From assembly GCF_041821065.1 (NCBI RefSeq), contig NZ_JBGUAX010000007.1:310001-374000 (forward strand): 64,000 nucleotides of DNA, written 5' to 3'. This DNA comes from Egicoccus sp. AB-alg2. Its GTDB lineage: Bacteria; Actinomycetota; Nitriliruptoria; Nitriliruptorales; Nitriliruptoraceae. Positions within the stretch are counted from its first letter, which is position 1; each line of letters begins with the position of its first letter. This document shows positions 8,910-16,408 of this stretch, one piece after another. A program made the translations under genes and the position numbers. The notes under the pieces were generated by a model that was not told the origin of the DNA, did no database searches, and saw only the letters and a list, made by a program, of their open reading frames with translations.

Positions 8910-9584
8910 ATGCGCGTGACCGGACCCCGGACCACCGCCGCCGTGGCCGCCCGACGGGCCGCCGCGGCGGCGGCCGCGGCGCTCCTGCTGACCGCGTGCG
9001 GCGGAGCCGACGCCCAGGACGCGGACATCGCCGGCGACGGCGCCTCGGTGGCCGTGGAGGACGAGGACCCCGACGGTGCCGACGCGGAACCCGAGGAGAC
9101 CGAGCGCGAGCGGCCGCAGTCGTCGGTCAGTTCGTCCTCGGTCGACGCGCCCCGCAGCGAGGCGGAGATCCGTGTCGGCGAGATCATCGTCGAGTTCGAC
9201 GGCGAGTTGGTCGACGACGGCACCCTGCTCACGCTCGAGGAGCCGATCCTGTTCGAGTTCGACTCCGACCGGCTGAAGTCGTCGGCGTCACCGGCACTGG
9301 ACGACATCGCCGAGGTGCTCGATTTCTACGGTGACGCGCCGGTCCACGTCATCGGCCACACCGACGACCAGGGCAGCGCCGCCTACAACCAGGACCTCTC
9401 GCAACGGCGTGCCGACGCGGTCACCGCGGCGCTGACCTCGCGCGGCATCGACGCCGGGCGGGTCACCTCGGACGGGCGCGGCTTCGACGAGCCGGTGGCC
9501 TCCAACGACAGCGACGCGGGCCGCGCGCAGAACCGGCGCGTCGAGGTGCTGATCGTCGGGGTGGAACCCCCGGACCCGGAGTGA
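8910..9584 (+). CDS. OmpA-family lipoprotein
   Basis: A 224-residue lipoprotein. The lipobox is LLLTAC, followed by an acidic linker and a C-terminal OmpA/MotB peptidoglycan-binding domain (residues about 105-220, with FEFDSDRLKSSA, VIGHTDDQGS and NQDLSQRRADAV). It probably anchors a surface structure to the cell wall. GGGAGGAG at 8897-8904 supports ATG 8910 over an upstream GTG. It lies 17 nt after the previous lipoprotein and 20 nt before the TadG-like gene, so the three are likely co-transcribed. Confidence 0.9.
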   Translation: MRVTGPRTTAAVAARRAAAAAAAALLLTACGGADAQDADIAGDGASVAVEDEDPDGADAEPEETERERPQSSVSSSSVDAPRSEAEIRVGEIIVEFDGELVDDGTLLTLEEPILFEFDSDRLKSSASPALDDIAEVLDFYGDAPVHVIGHTDDQGSAAYNQDLSQRRADAVTAALTSRGIDAGRVTSDGRGFDEPVASNDSDAGRAQNRRVEVLIVGVEPPDPE

Positions 9585-9604
9585 GCCGAGCAGGGAGCGG
9601 GCGC

Positions 9605-10324
9605 ATGCGGGGACGCCGGGAGCAGGAGGGGGCGCTCTCCCCGGGCTTCCTGCTGTTCGTCGTGGCCGCCGCCGTGGGCTCGCTGTTCCTGGTGCAGTTC
9701 GCCCATGCCCACGTGCTGCGCACCGAGGCGCACACGGCCGCCGACGCGGCGGCCCTGGCCGGCGCCCGCGAGCTGCGCGACCAACTGCTGTCGGCCCCCG
9801 GCTTCGGTGCGCCGGGGTTCGACGTGGCCGTGATGGAGGCGGCGGCGCGCAGCTACGCCGGCCGCAACGACGCGGACCTGACCGGGTTCACCCGCACTGG
9901 CCCGTGCACGGTCCGGGCCCACGTCCGCGGACGCACCAACGTCACGTCCGGGCCGTCGGCGCAGCTGCAGGAGGGCCTGCCGCGGGCGCGCGCCGCCGCC
10001 GAGGTGCAGCTCCCGCCGCTGGGCGGCTTCGGTCTGCGGTTCACCTGCGGCGGTGGGCTCGAGCTGCTGGACCCGGCCCGGGCCGGCGAGGCCGTCGGGC
10101 GCCCGTTCCCGGCCGACGAGGAGTTCGACGTCGACCTGCCGGACCCGGCCGACTTCGACGACGAAGACGAGTACGAGGACGCGCTCGAGGCCTGGGAGGA
10201 ACTGCGTGACGCCTTCGAGGCGTCGCAGGTCGAGGCGCTGGCGGCCTGGCGCGACGAGGTCGCCGGCTGGGCGTTCGGGCTGCTGCGCAACCGCAGCGAG
10301 GTCCGCCTCGTCGCGGCCGACTGA
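9605..10324 (+). CDS. TadG/TadE-like pilus-associated protein
   Basis: A 239-residue protein. The start region has Gly9 followed by ALSPGF, which resembles the prepilin motif of its neighbours except that the +5 Glu is replaced by Gly. A hydrophobic helix follows, then the sequence HTAADAAALAGARELR that is characteristic of TadG/TadE-like Flp assembly proteins. The rest is a soluble domain with an acidic segment (residues ~175-205). GGGAG seven nt before ATG 9605 supports this start; a GTG overlapping the previous stop is an alternative. Loss of Glu +5 suggests it is not processed like a pilin. Confidence 0.8.
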   Translation: MRGRREQEGALSPGFLLFVVAAAVGSLFLVQFAHAHVLRTEAHTAADAAALAGARELRDQLLSAPGFGAPGFDVAVMEAAARSYAGRNDADLTGFTRTGPCTVRAHVRGRTNVTSGPSAQLQEGLPRARAAAEVQLPPLGGFGLRFTCGGGLELLDPARAGEAVGRPFPADEEFDVDLPDPADFDDEDEYEDALEAWEELRDAFEASQVEALAAWRDEVAGWAFGLLRNRSEVRLVAAD

Positions 10325-10343
10325 CTCGCCGGCCGTGAGCCGG

Positions 10344-10390
10344 GTACCGCCTGACGGTTCCGGGACCGCCTGACGGTTCCGGGGACCGTC
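10344..10390. terminator. Tandem repeat and hairpin between convergent genes
   Basis: The 20-nt unit ACCGCCTGACGGTTCCGGG occurs twice in tandem from 10346. The second copy forms a hairpin (GACGGT, 7-nt loop, ACCGTC at 10372-10390). It lies between the stops of two convergent genes and probably terminates transcription from both sides. There is no U-tract. Confidence 0.5.
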
Positions 10391-10393
10391 CGG

Positions 10394-10822
10394 TCAGCGT
10401 TCCACGCCGGCGCTGGTCATCGCGTCGATGACGGCGTCCATGAAGTCGCTCGCGAACTGCTCGAGCCGGGCCACGTGGGCGGCGCCGCAGGCGGGACAGA
10501 CCCGGGCGGCGGCCGTCAGGGTCACGGTCCCGGTGGTGTCCGCGGGCGTGTCCAGCGTGACCGGTCCGAGGGCCACTGGCGCCGGTGGCAGCGGTGCGGC
10601 GCAGACCTCGCAGGTGCTCTGCTTCCGGCGCAGGCGGTGGAGTTCGAGCTGCCCGAGCGCGTCGAGCCAGGCGAGGGTCGCGTCGACGTCGACCAACCGC
10701 CGCTTGCCCGAAGCGCGTACCGACACGGGCACGGCGCGCAGGTGGACGCGGGTGTCGGCGTGGGCGCCGTCGAGGTCGACGTGCGTGCGCTCGACCTCCG
10801 CGTCGCGGTTGCTGCGGAACAC
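10394..10822 (-). CDS. Hypothetical Cys4 (zinc-ribbon-like) protein
   Basis: A 142-residue soluble protein with two CxxC pairs (CEVC at ~72-75 and CPAC at ~112-115), 36 residues apart, as in zinc ribbons. No domain name can be given. The GTG start at 10822 is preceded by GGAG six nt upstream. It is the last gene of a minus-strand run that begins with the RHS gene, so it may belong to that system, either as an accessory or as an unrelated passenger. Confidence 0.65.
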   Translation of the reverse strand: MFRSNRDAEVERTHVDLDGAHADTRVHLRAVPVSVRASGKRRLVDVDATLAWLDALGQLELHRLRRKQSTCEVCAAPLPPAPVALGPVTLDTPADTTGTVTLTAAARVCPACGAAHVARLEQFASDFMDAVIDAMTSAGVER

Positions 10823-10899
10823 CGGTCACTCCCGAGGTCGACGGCGCGGTCGGCGCACCCTGCACGTGGGTGCGGTCGCGTGACACACGTGGGGCGGGT

Positions 10900-11268
10900 C
10901 TAGGTCGTGCGGCTGCGGGGACCTCGCCCGGGCGTGTGCTCGGACGGGACCCGCAGCCAGCGCAGCGGCCACAGGAGGGCCACCGGGAACAGCAGGACGG
11001 CGGCCAGCGGCTCACCGCTGGGGTCACGGGCGAGCCGGGCGACGAGACCGGCCGCGAGCGCCCAGCCGAGCACGACGAGCAGGACGCGGAAGCGGCGTAC
11101 CCGCGTCATGACCAGGGCGGCGGCGACGCCCAGCGCGACGGGCACGCCGACCGCCAGCAGCGCGCCGGCCGGGGTGGTGCCGAAGTACCACAAGCTCGCG
11201 AGGGCGCCGACGGTCAGCAGGCCGCAGAAGACGTGCAGGCCGAGGTGGTCCCGTTCGGTTCCGCTCAC
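10900..11268 (-). CDS. Small membrane protein after the RHS gene (possible immunity protein)
   Basis: A 122-residue protein of almost pure hydrophobic helices (four predicted from the sequence) with a basic, Pro-rich C-terminus. The chosen GTG 11268 lies 2 nt after the RHS stop and has AGGGG five to six nt upstream, inside the end of the RHS coding sequence, which implies coupled translation. Genes placed directly after RHS or other polymorphic toxins usually encode immunity proteins. That is the only reason for the suggestion; there is no recognised immunity family here. A GTG at 11292 would extend it by 8 residues. Confidence 0.6.
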   Translation of the reverse strand: MSGTERDHLGLHVFCGLLTVGALASLWYFGTTPAGALLAVGVPVALGVAAALVMTRVRRFRVLLVVLGWALAAGLVARLARDPSGEPLAAVLLFPVALLWPLRWLRVPSEHTPGRGPRSRTT

Positions 11269-11270
11269 GA

Positions 11271-14200
11271 CTACCCCTGACACTTGGCGCACGAGCGCTG
11301 CTGCGACTCGAACGCGATCCTCGCACCGCCTTGTACCAAGCCCCAGCCGAGGCTGGCGAGCTCCGACTCCCGCATGGCGCGGTAGTTGCGGCTCGGCGCG
11401 AGCGCGTTGCTCCAGCGCTGGGGGCCGAAGTGCCGGAACTGGGCCAGCGTGTGGATGCCGTGCGGCTGCGTGATGACGCCGTACCGGCCGAGGAGTCCCG
11501 TGACGGCGCGGCCGGCGGCGGCACCGCCGGCCCCCAGCGCGGTCGCGCTCGCGCTCGCGAACCCGTCACCCGCCAGGAGCGAGGACGCCTGTGTCGCCAC
11601 GCCGCCGCTGGCGGCGGTGACGCCGTAGGTGATCGTCCGGGCGGCGGTCCCGTTGGCGGTCGCGCCCAGTGCCCCGCGGGCGAGGGTGCCGCCCACCGGC
11701 CCGGCGATCACGCTGACGCCGCCGACGATCGCGCCACCGACGGCTTCGCTGCCGATCCGGCGCCAGTTCAGGTCGCCGACGCCCTTGCCCTCCACGAGCA
11801 TCTGCCGGCCCGCCTCGACGGCGCCGCCGACGACCCCGCCGACGACCGCGCCCACGACGCACCACGGGCAGGCACCCGACGGGTCCGTGAACACGGTCGG
11901 GGCGTTGAAGCCGTAGTGGTAGGGGGTGACGTAGGGCGACAGCGCCGGATGTGGTGCCGGGTCCAGGGCCGTGAACAGCCCGGTGGCCGGGTCGTAGTCG
12001 CGCAGCCGTAGGTGCACCAGGTCAGACGTCGGGTCGTGGTACTCGCCGGTGAACCCGAGCGAGAGCGCCGACGGGTCGCTGGTGGCGTCGCGGTGCGCCC
12101 CGAAGGGCTCGTAGGCGAAGGTGGCCGCCAGCGCGCCGTCCGGTGAGGTGAGCGCGGTGACGCTGCCGAGCGCGTCGGTGTGGAGCGCACCACCGTCGTG
12201 CGTCTCGGTCGCCAGCGCCGCCAGCAGTTCGCCGTCGGGACCGGTGAGGTAGCGCTCGGCTCGCTCGGCGTCCGTGACGGCGAGCAGCGGGTGGTTGCCG
12301 GCCGCGAGGTCCCACCCGAACGTGACCGTCCCGCCGGCACTGGATTCGGCCTCCCGGCGGACGCCGGCGCCGTCGTAGCGGTAGTCGACGCGGGTGCCGT
12401 CGCCGGCCTCGACCGCGTCCACGCGTCCGAGCGGGCCGTAGGCGACCTGGAGGTCGCCGGCCCGGACCCGGTTGCCGGCCTCGTCGTAGGCGTACTCCAC
12501 GACACCGTCGGGTCCGACGGCCTCGACGAGTTGCTCACCCTGGTTGTAGCGGTAGGTCACCGTGCCATCGGGTCCGTCCATCGCGGTGCGCCGGCCGGCC
12601 CGGTCGTAGCGGTAGGCGAATGCCGCGACCGGTTCACCGGTGCCGCGGGCGGTGGTGACCGACTCGACGAGCCGGCCCTGCGCGTCGTAGCGATGGCGGG
12701 TGTCCTCGGTGAGCGTCTGGTGCCGGACGGGCAGCCCGTTGGCGTCGTAGCGGTAGACGTGCGCGTCGACGGTGCGCCCGTCGGCGTCCCGGGCCAGGAT
12801 CCGGGTCGGCCGGGACGCGGCGTCGTAGGCGACCCGGGTGACGGTGCCGTTCGGGTGCCGGCGCTCCACGAGCCGGCCACGTTCGTCGAACTCCTGCTCG
12901 ACCTGCACGCCGGTCGTGGCGATCGCGGTCGGCAGCCCGTCGGCGTCGTAGGCGAAGCGCACCTCCCCGAGGTCGCCGACGGACCGGGACGTCAGCCTCC
13001 CGAGTGCGTCGTACGCGTACCGGTGGGTCACCTCGCCGTCGGTGGCGATGGTCGCGAGTCGGCCGAGCGGGTCGTGGTCGTAGGTGTGCTCGCCGAGCGC
13101 GTCCTGTCGCTGCGTCACCCGGCCGAGGCGGTCGTAGCCGAAGGCGACCTCGCTCCCGTCGGGCTGGATCAGCCGCTCGACGGCGCCCACGGCGTTGGGG
13201 ACCACCTCGGTCGGGGCGCCGGTGGGCTCGAGGATGCTGGTCAGGTTGCTCGCGGCGTCGTAGCCGTAGCGCCAGGTGCCGCCGTTCGGGCCGAGCACCT
13301 CGACGAGCCGGCCGGCGTCGTCGTAGCGGAAGCCGGTGCGTGCGCCGGTCGGGGCCAGCCGGCTGACGAGCCGGCCGCCGTCCCAGTCGTAGACCGTCTC
13401 CGCCCCGTCGCCGCCCACCACGCGGGTCAGCTCGGAGGCGGCGTTGTAGTCGTAGCGGGTCCGCGAGCCGTCCGGCAGCGTCACCGCCAGCAGGCGGCCG
13501 ATCGCGTCGTAGTCGTTCGTGAGCGTGGCCCCGAACGGGTCGGTGGCCTCGACGACCCGGCCGGCCGCGTCGCGGGTGAGGGTCCAGGTCGCCTCGGTGT
13601 CGTCGGCGCCGTGCTCGGTGACCGCGACGACGGCGCCGTGGTCGTCGTGGGCGTACGACGTCACCCGCCCCTCCGGCGAGACGGAACGGACGACCTGACC
13701 GAGCATGTCGTACGCGTAGCTCCAGACGCTGCCGTCGGCCAGTTCGACGCCGGTCGGCAGTGCCGGGTCGTCGTCGTAGTGCAGCCGGGTGGTGTTGCCC
13801 TGGGCGTCCTCGACGGTGAGGAGACGACCGTCGACGTCGTAGCCGAAGCGGGCCCGGCCGGTCAGCGGGTTGGTGACCTCCAGGAGGTTGCCGTCGTCGT
13901 CGTACCGGAGCCGGGTCTCCACGTCGAAGGGCGCCGCCGGCGTGATGCCGGTCATGCGGCCGGCGTCGTCGTAGCGGTAGGTGGTGCGGTTGCCGAGCGG
14001 ATCGGTGGTCGTGACGAGGTTGAGGTCGTCGTCGTAGGCCCGCTCCGTGCGGTTGCCGAGTCCGTCCTCGACGGCGACCAGCAGGCCGCTGCGGTAGTGG
14101 TAGGTGCGCGTGGTGCCGGCCGGGTCGGTCACGACCGTGGTCTGGTCGTCGCCGTCGCGCTCGTAGGCCAGCGCCCACTGGCGGCTGCCGCCCTCGACCT

Positions 14201-15611
14201 GGGCGACGACCCGACCCGCCGCGTCGTACTCGCTGACGACCATCGGGTCGCCGTTGCCGTCGACGATCTGGTCGAGGTGGCCGGCGGCGTCGTAGCCGTA
14301 GCTGAACACCGCGCCGGTCACGTCGGTGGCCGTGGTGAGGCGGCCGTCCTCGTAGGTGAACGACACCTCGCGGCCGTCGCTGGCCGTGACCGCGGCGAGG
14401 TTCGCGTCCTCGTAGCGGAAGTCGAGGAAGCGGCCGCTGGCGTTGGTGACGCGGCCGATGCGATTGCCGTGCCAGGCGACCTGCAGCGCCCGTCCGAACC
14501 GGTCGGTGACCTGCCGCAGCCGCCCGTCGGCGTCGAATCGCAGGCGCTGCCCGTCGAGCCGACGTGCTTCCCAACCGTCTTCGTGCTCGGTCAGCAGCGT
14601 CCTGGCCCCCGGCCGCGGTGCGAGTCCGTCCGCCACCCGGTCGTAGACGGTGCGCTGGCCGTCCTCGCCGACGAGCACGACCGTGTCCGGGGAGGCGACC
14701 ACACGGGTCTCGTAGGTGTGCTGCCAGCCGGGACCGAGGTCGCCCGGGTCGCGGTCGGTGGACTGGTAGCTGCGCCCGAAGAGGGCCGCCGGGCCCCGGC
14801 CCGGCAACACCAGGTCGACCGTCGTCTCCACGAACGCGCCCGTGAGCGTGTTGACGGGGTCGGCGTCGGTCGTCGAGGTGTCGACACTGTCGGCACCCTC
14901 GCCGGCGCCGGGGGTGTGGTCGTTGCCAGGTAGGCCGTCGTCATCACCTGGGGGGCCGTCGCCGGAACCGTCGTCGGATCCGGCCGAGCCGCCACCGTGA
15001 CCGGAGTCGTCGTCGCCGGGCCTGGCGCCATCGTCCGAGCCGGGATCGGCGCCATCGCCGGAACCGTCACCTGCGCCCGGGCCGTCACCACCGGTGCCGG
15101 TGCCGTCGCCTGCGCCAGGGCCGTCACCACCGGTGCCGTCAGCTGCGCCAGGGGCTTCCCCGCCGGTGCCGTCGCCTGCGCCGGGGCCGTCACCACTGGT
15201 GCCGTCGCCCGCGCCAGGTCCCTCACCGCCGGCACCGTCGCCGCCGGCACCATCCTCGCCAGCACCGTCACCGGACACCGGGTCGCCGCCCTCGCCGGTA
15301 CCGGTCCCGTCGCCCGAGCCGTCGCGGCCGCCGTCTCCGGAGCCGCCGCCGTCGTCTTCGGAGCCGCCGCCGGAGTCGTCGCGGCCGCTGTCGCCCCCGA
15401 CCGACGTGGCGCTCGGTCCCTCACAAGCGGTGCTGAACAGGCACTCGGCCGCGACCCGTGCCTCGGTGTCGACCCGGTCCGGAACGTTGGCGGCCAGGAC
15501 GGCGGCCACCAGGGCCGCGACGACGACGATGATCGCGACCTGCTCGGCGGAGATCGCACCGGCCTCGGCGCGGGCCCGGGCCCGGGCCAGACGCCGCTCC
15601 AACCACAGCAT
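11271..15611 (-). CDS. RHS/YD-repeat protein with an N-terminal Flp-pilin-like domain
   Basis: This 1,446-residue protein begins like a Flp pilin: basic leader, Gly18, AISAEQ with Glu at +5, hydrophobic helix (VAIIVVVAALVAAVLAA) and a DRVD turn, exactly aligned with the small pilin at 7437. A Gly/Asp-rich linker of about 180 residues follows, then a DUF6531-like segment (residues ~249-290, DPVNTLTGAF), more than 20 YD repeats, and an RHS core (~1207-1243, TGLFTALDP...DPSG). The last ~200 residues are first Gly/Ala/Val-rich and hydrophobic, then a ~60-residue tip ending in CAKCQG that matches no toxin known to me. ATG 15611 is chosen over an ORF start at 15656 because it gives the pilin-like leader the same length as in the pilin. 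RHS proteins form shells that carry C-terminal toxins; attachment to or export through the Tad machine is inference. Confidence 0.93.
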   Translation of the reverse strand: MLWLERRLARARARAEAGAISAEQVAIIVVVAALVAAVLAANVPDRVDTEARVAAECLFSTACEGPSATSVGGDSGRDDSGGGSEDDGGGSGDGGRDGSGDGTGTGEGGDPVSGDGAGEDGAGGDGAGGEGPGAGDGTSGDGPGAGDGTGGEAPGAADGTGGDGPGAGDGTGTGGDGPGAGDGSGDGADPGSDDGARPGDDDSGHGGGSAGSDDGSGDGPPGDDDGLPGNDHTPGAGEGADSVDTSTTDADPVNTLTGAFVETTVDLVLPGRGPAALFGRSYQSTDRDPGDLGPGWQHTYETRVVASPDTVVLVGEDGQRTVYDRVADGLAPRPGARTLLTEHEDGWEARRLDGQRLRFDADGRLRQVTDRFGRALQVAWHGNRIGRVTNASGRFLDFRYEDANLAAVTASDGREVSFTYEDGRLTTATDVTGAVFSYGYDAAGHLDQIVDGNGDPMVVSEYDAAGRVVAQVEGGSRQWALAYERDGDDQTTVVTDPAGTTRTYHYRSGLLVAVEDGLGNRTERAYDDDLNLVTTTDPLGNRTTYRYDDAGRMTGITPAAPFDVETRLRYDDDGNLLEVTNPLTGRARFGYDVDGRLLTVEDAQGNTTRLHYDDDPALPTGVELADGSVWSYAYDMLGQVVRSVSPEGRVTSYAHDDHGAVVAVTEHGADDTEATWTLTRDAAGRVVEATDPFGATLTNDYDAIGRLLAVTLPDGSRTRYDYNAASELTRVVGGDGAETVYDWDGGRLVSRLAPTGARTGFRYDDAGRLVEVLGPNGGTWRYGYDAASNLTSILEPTGAPTEVVPNAVGAVERLIQPDGSEVAFGYDRLGRVTQRQDALGEHTYDHDPLGRLATIATDGEVTHRYAYDALGRLTSRSVGDLGEVRFAYDADGLPTAIATTGVQVEQEFDERGRLVERRHPNGTVTRVAYDAASRPTRILARDADGRTVDAHVYRYDANGLPVRHQTLTEDTRHRYDAQGRLVESVTTARGTGEPVAAFAYRYDRAGRRTAMDGPDGTVTYRYNQGEQLVEAVGPDGVVEYAYDEAGNRVRAGDLQVAYGPLGRVDAVEAGDGTRVDYRYDGAGVRREAESSAGGTVTFGWDLAAGNHPLLAVTDAERAERYLTGPDGELLAALATETHDGGALHTDALGSVTALTSPDGALAATFAYEPFGAHRDATSDPSALSLGFTGEYHDPTSDLVHLRLRDYDPATGLFTALDPAPHPALSPYVTPYHYGFNAPTVFTDPSGACPWCVVGAVVGGVVGGAVEAGRQMLVEGKGVGDLNWRRIGSEAVGGAIVGGVSVIAGPVGGTLARGALGATANGTAARTITYGVTAASGGVATQASSLLAGDGFASASATALGAGGAAAGRAVTGLLGRYGVITQPHGIHTLAQFRHFGPQRWSNALAPSRNYRAMRESELASLGWGLVQGGARIAFESQQRSCAKCQG
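15030..15300 (-). repeat. Tandem repeats coding the Gly/Asp linker of the RHS protein
   Basis: Imperfect units of about 33-36 nt (GDGPGAGDGTGG-type peptide) run through this stretch in the RHS frame. They encode a flexible linker between the pilin-like domain and the RHS shell. Such DNA can expand or contract by slippage, so linker length may vary between strains. It is coding, not a CRISPR. Confidence 0.8.
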
Positions 15612-15669
15612 GCTCGGTTCGCCCCTGATGGCCCCGGACGGCAGGAGACGGGCCATCGAACCGGAGTCT

Positions 15670-15746
15670 GCTCGGAGGCCCCCACGTGGACGAGGGCCCC
15701 GGGGCCCCGATTTCCGCCCGGAGCGCCGTGGGGGACCCGGGCCCCC
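15670..15746 (-). promoter_or_regulatory. Upstream element of the RHS gene, shared with the pilin gene
   Basis: Read on the minus strand, GGGGGCCCGGGTCCCCC lies at 15746-15730, GGGGCCCTC ends at 15692 and CTCCGAGC lies at 15677-15670, 59 nt before the ATG. The order, sequence and 38-nt spacing between the first two blocks match the region upstream of the pilin gene at 7437. The first block sits in an 8-bp hairpin (CGTGGGGG/CCCCCACG) 13 nt after the upstream gene and may double as its terminator. Confidence 0.6.
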
Positions 15747-15758
15747 ACGGGTCGGTCC

Positions 15759-16166
15759 TCAGCCGGCGACCGAGCCGCCCAGGGGCCGGCCGTCGACCCG
15801 GGTCACCGCGCAGACGAACTGGCGGTCGCCGTCGGCCCAGCTCTGCTCACTGGGGTGGTGGAACCAGATGTCGAGGTCGGAGGCCACGACGTCGCGGCCG
15901 GTGTACTCGTCGGCGGCGGCCGCGCAGCGGTCGAACGCCAGCGACGAGAGCGCCTGCAGGCCCGGGTAGGCGCCCTGCTCGTCGAGGGCCGCGACTGCGA
16001 CCAGTTCGTAGACACCTTCGTCGCAGCCGACCGTCGGGGACGTGGCGAGCTGCCGCGGCGGATCGGCGAAGCAGTCGCCGGCCTGTGGGCCGGTCTGCCC
16101 GCCGGTACAGCCGAACAGACCCAGGCCGAGGCACGTCACGAGCGCCAGTCGACGTGTCGTTCGCAC
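15759..16166 (-). CDS. Septum-formation-domain lipoprotein
   Basis: A 135-residue lipoprotein whose signal peptide ends in LGLFGC. The mature part has the pattern of the Pfam Septum_form domain: GDCF, a central Cys, YELVAVAAL, YPG, and a C-terminal R(Q)FVCAV. These small actinobacterial secreted proteins have no assigned biochemical role. GTG 16166 has AAGGGG upstream; GTG 16184 would add six residues. It is transcribed toward the RHS gene but is separated from it by a hairpin. Confidence 0.7.
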   Translation of the reverse strand: MRTTRRLALVTCLGLGLFGCTGGQTGPQAGDCFADPPRQLATSPTVGCDEGVYELVAVAALDEQGAYPGLQALSSLAFDRCAAAADEYTGRDVVASDLDIWFHHPSEQSWADGDRQFVCAVTRVDGRPLGGSVAG

Positions 16167-16186
16167 CCCGTGCTGCCCCTTCACCC

Positions 16187-16221
16187 CGACGCCGCCCGAC
16201 GCCGCCCGACGCCGCCCCGAC
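16187..16221. repeat. Short tandem repeat
   Basis: The 10-nt unit GCCGCCCGAC is present about three times, just upstream of the septum-formation lipoprotein start. It is probably slippage-prone non-coding DNA. Confidence 0.6.
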
Positions 16222-16408
16222 GTCGATCCGACGTTCGACCGCGCGCACGGTAGCCCGCCGGCGTCGATCGCCGCCGGGGCCGGCAGGGCGCGCGGGACGC
16301 TCAGGTGATGTTCAGGTCCGTCATGCCGCTCTATGGTCGCCCGGCTAGTTCGATGTGACCTTCCCGTGGAGAGCGGGATCGTCACTTCCGCTCAGGGAGG
16401 GAGCGTCT

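Noticed and set aside
12180-14933. A 917-codon plus-strand open frame antisense to the RHS gene
   Set aside because: GC-rich codon bias makes antisense frames open. It has no ribosome site or recognisable domain, and the RHS frame on the other strand is certain.
15030-15300. Regular repeats resembling a CRISPR array
   Set aside because: The units are directly adjacent without unique spacers and lie in frame in the RHS linker.
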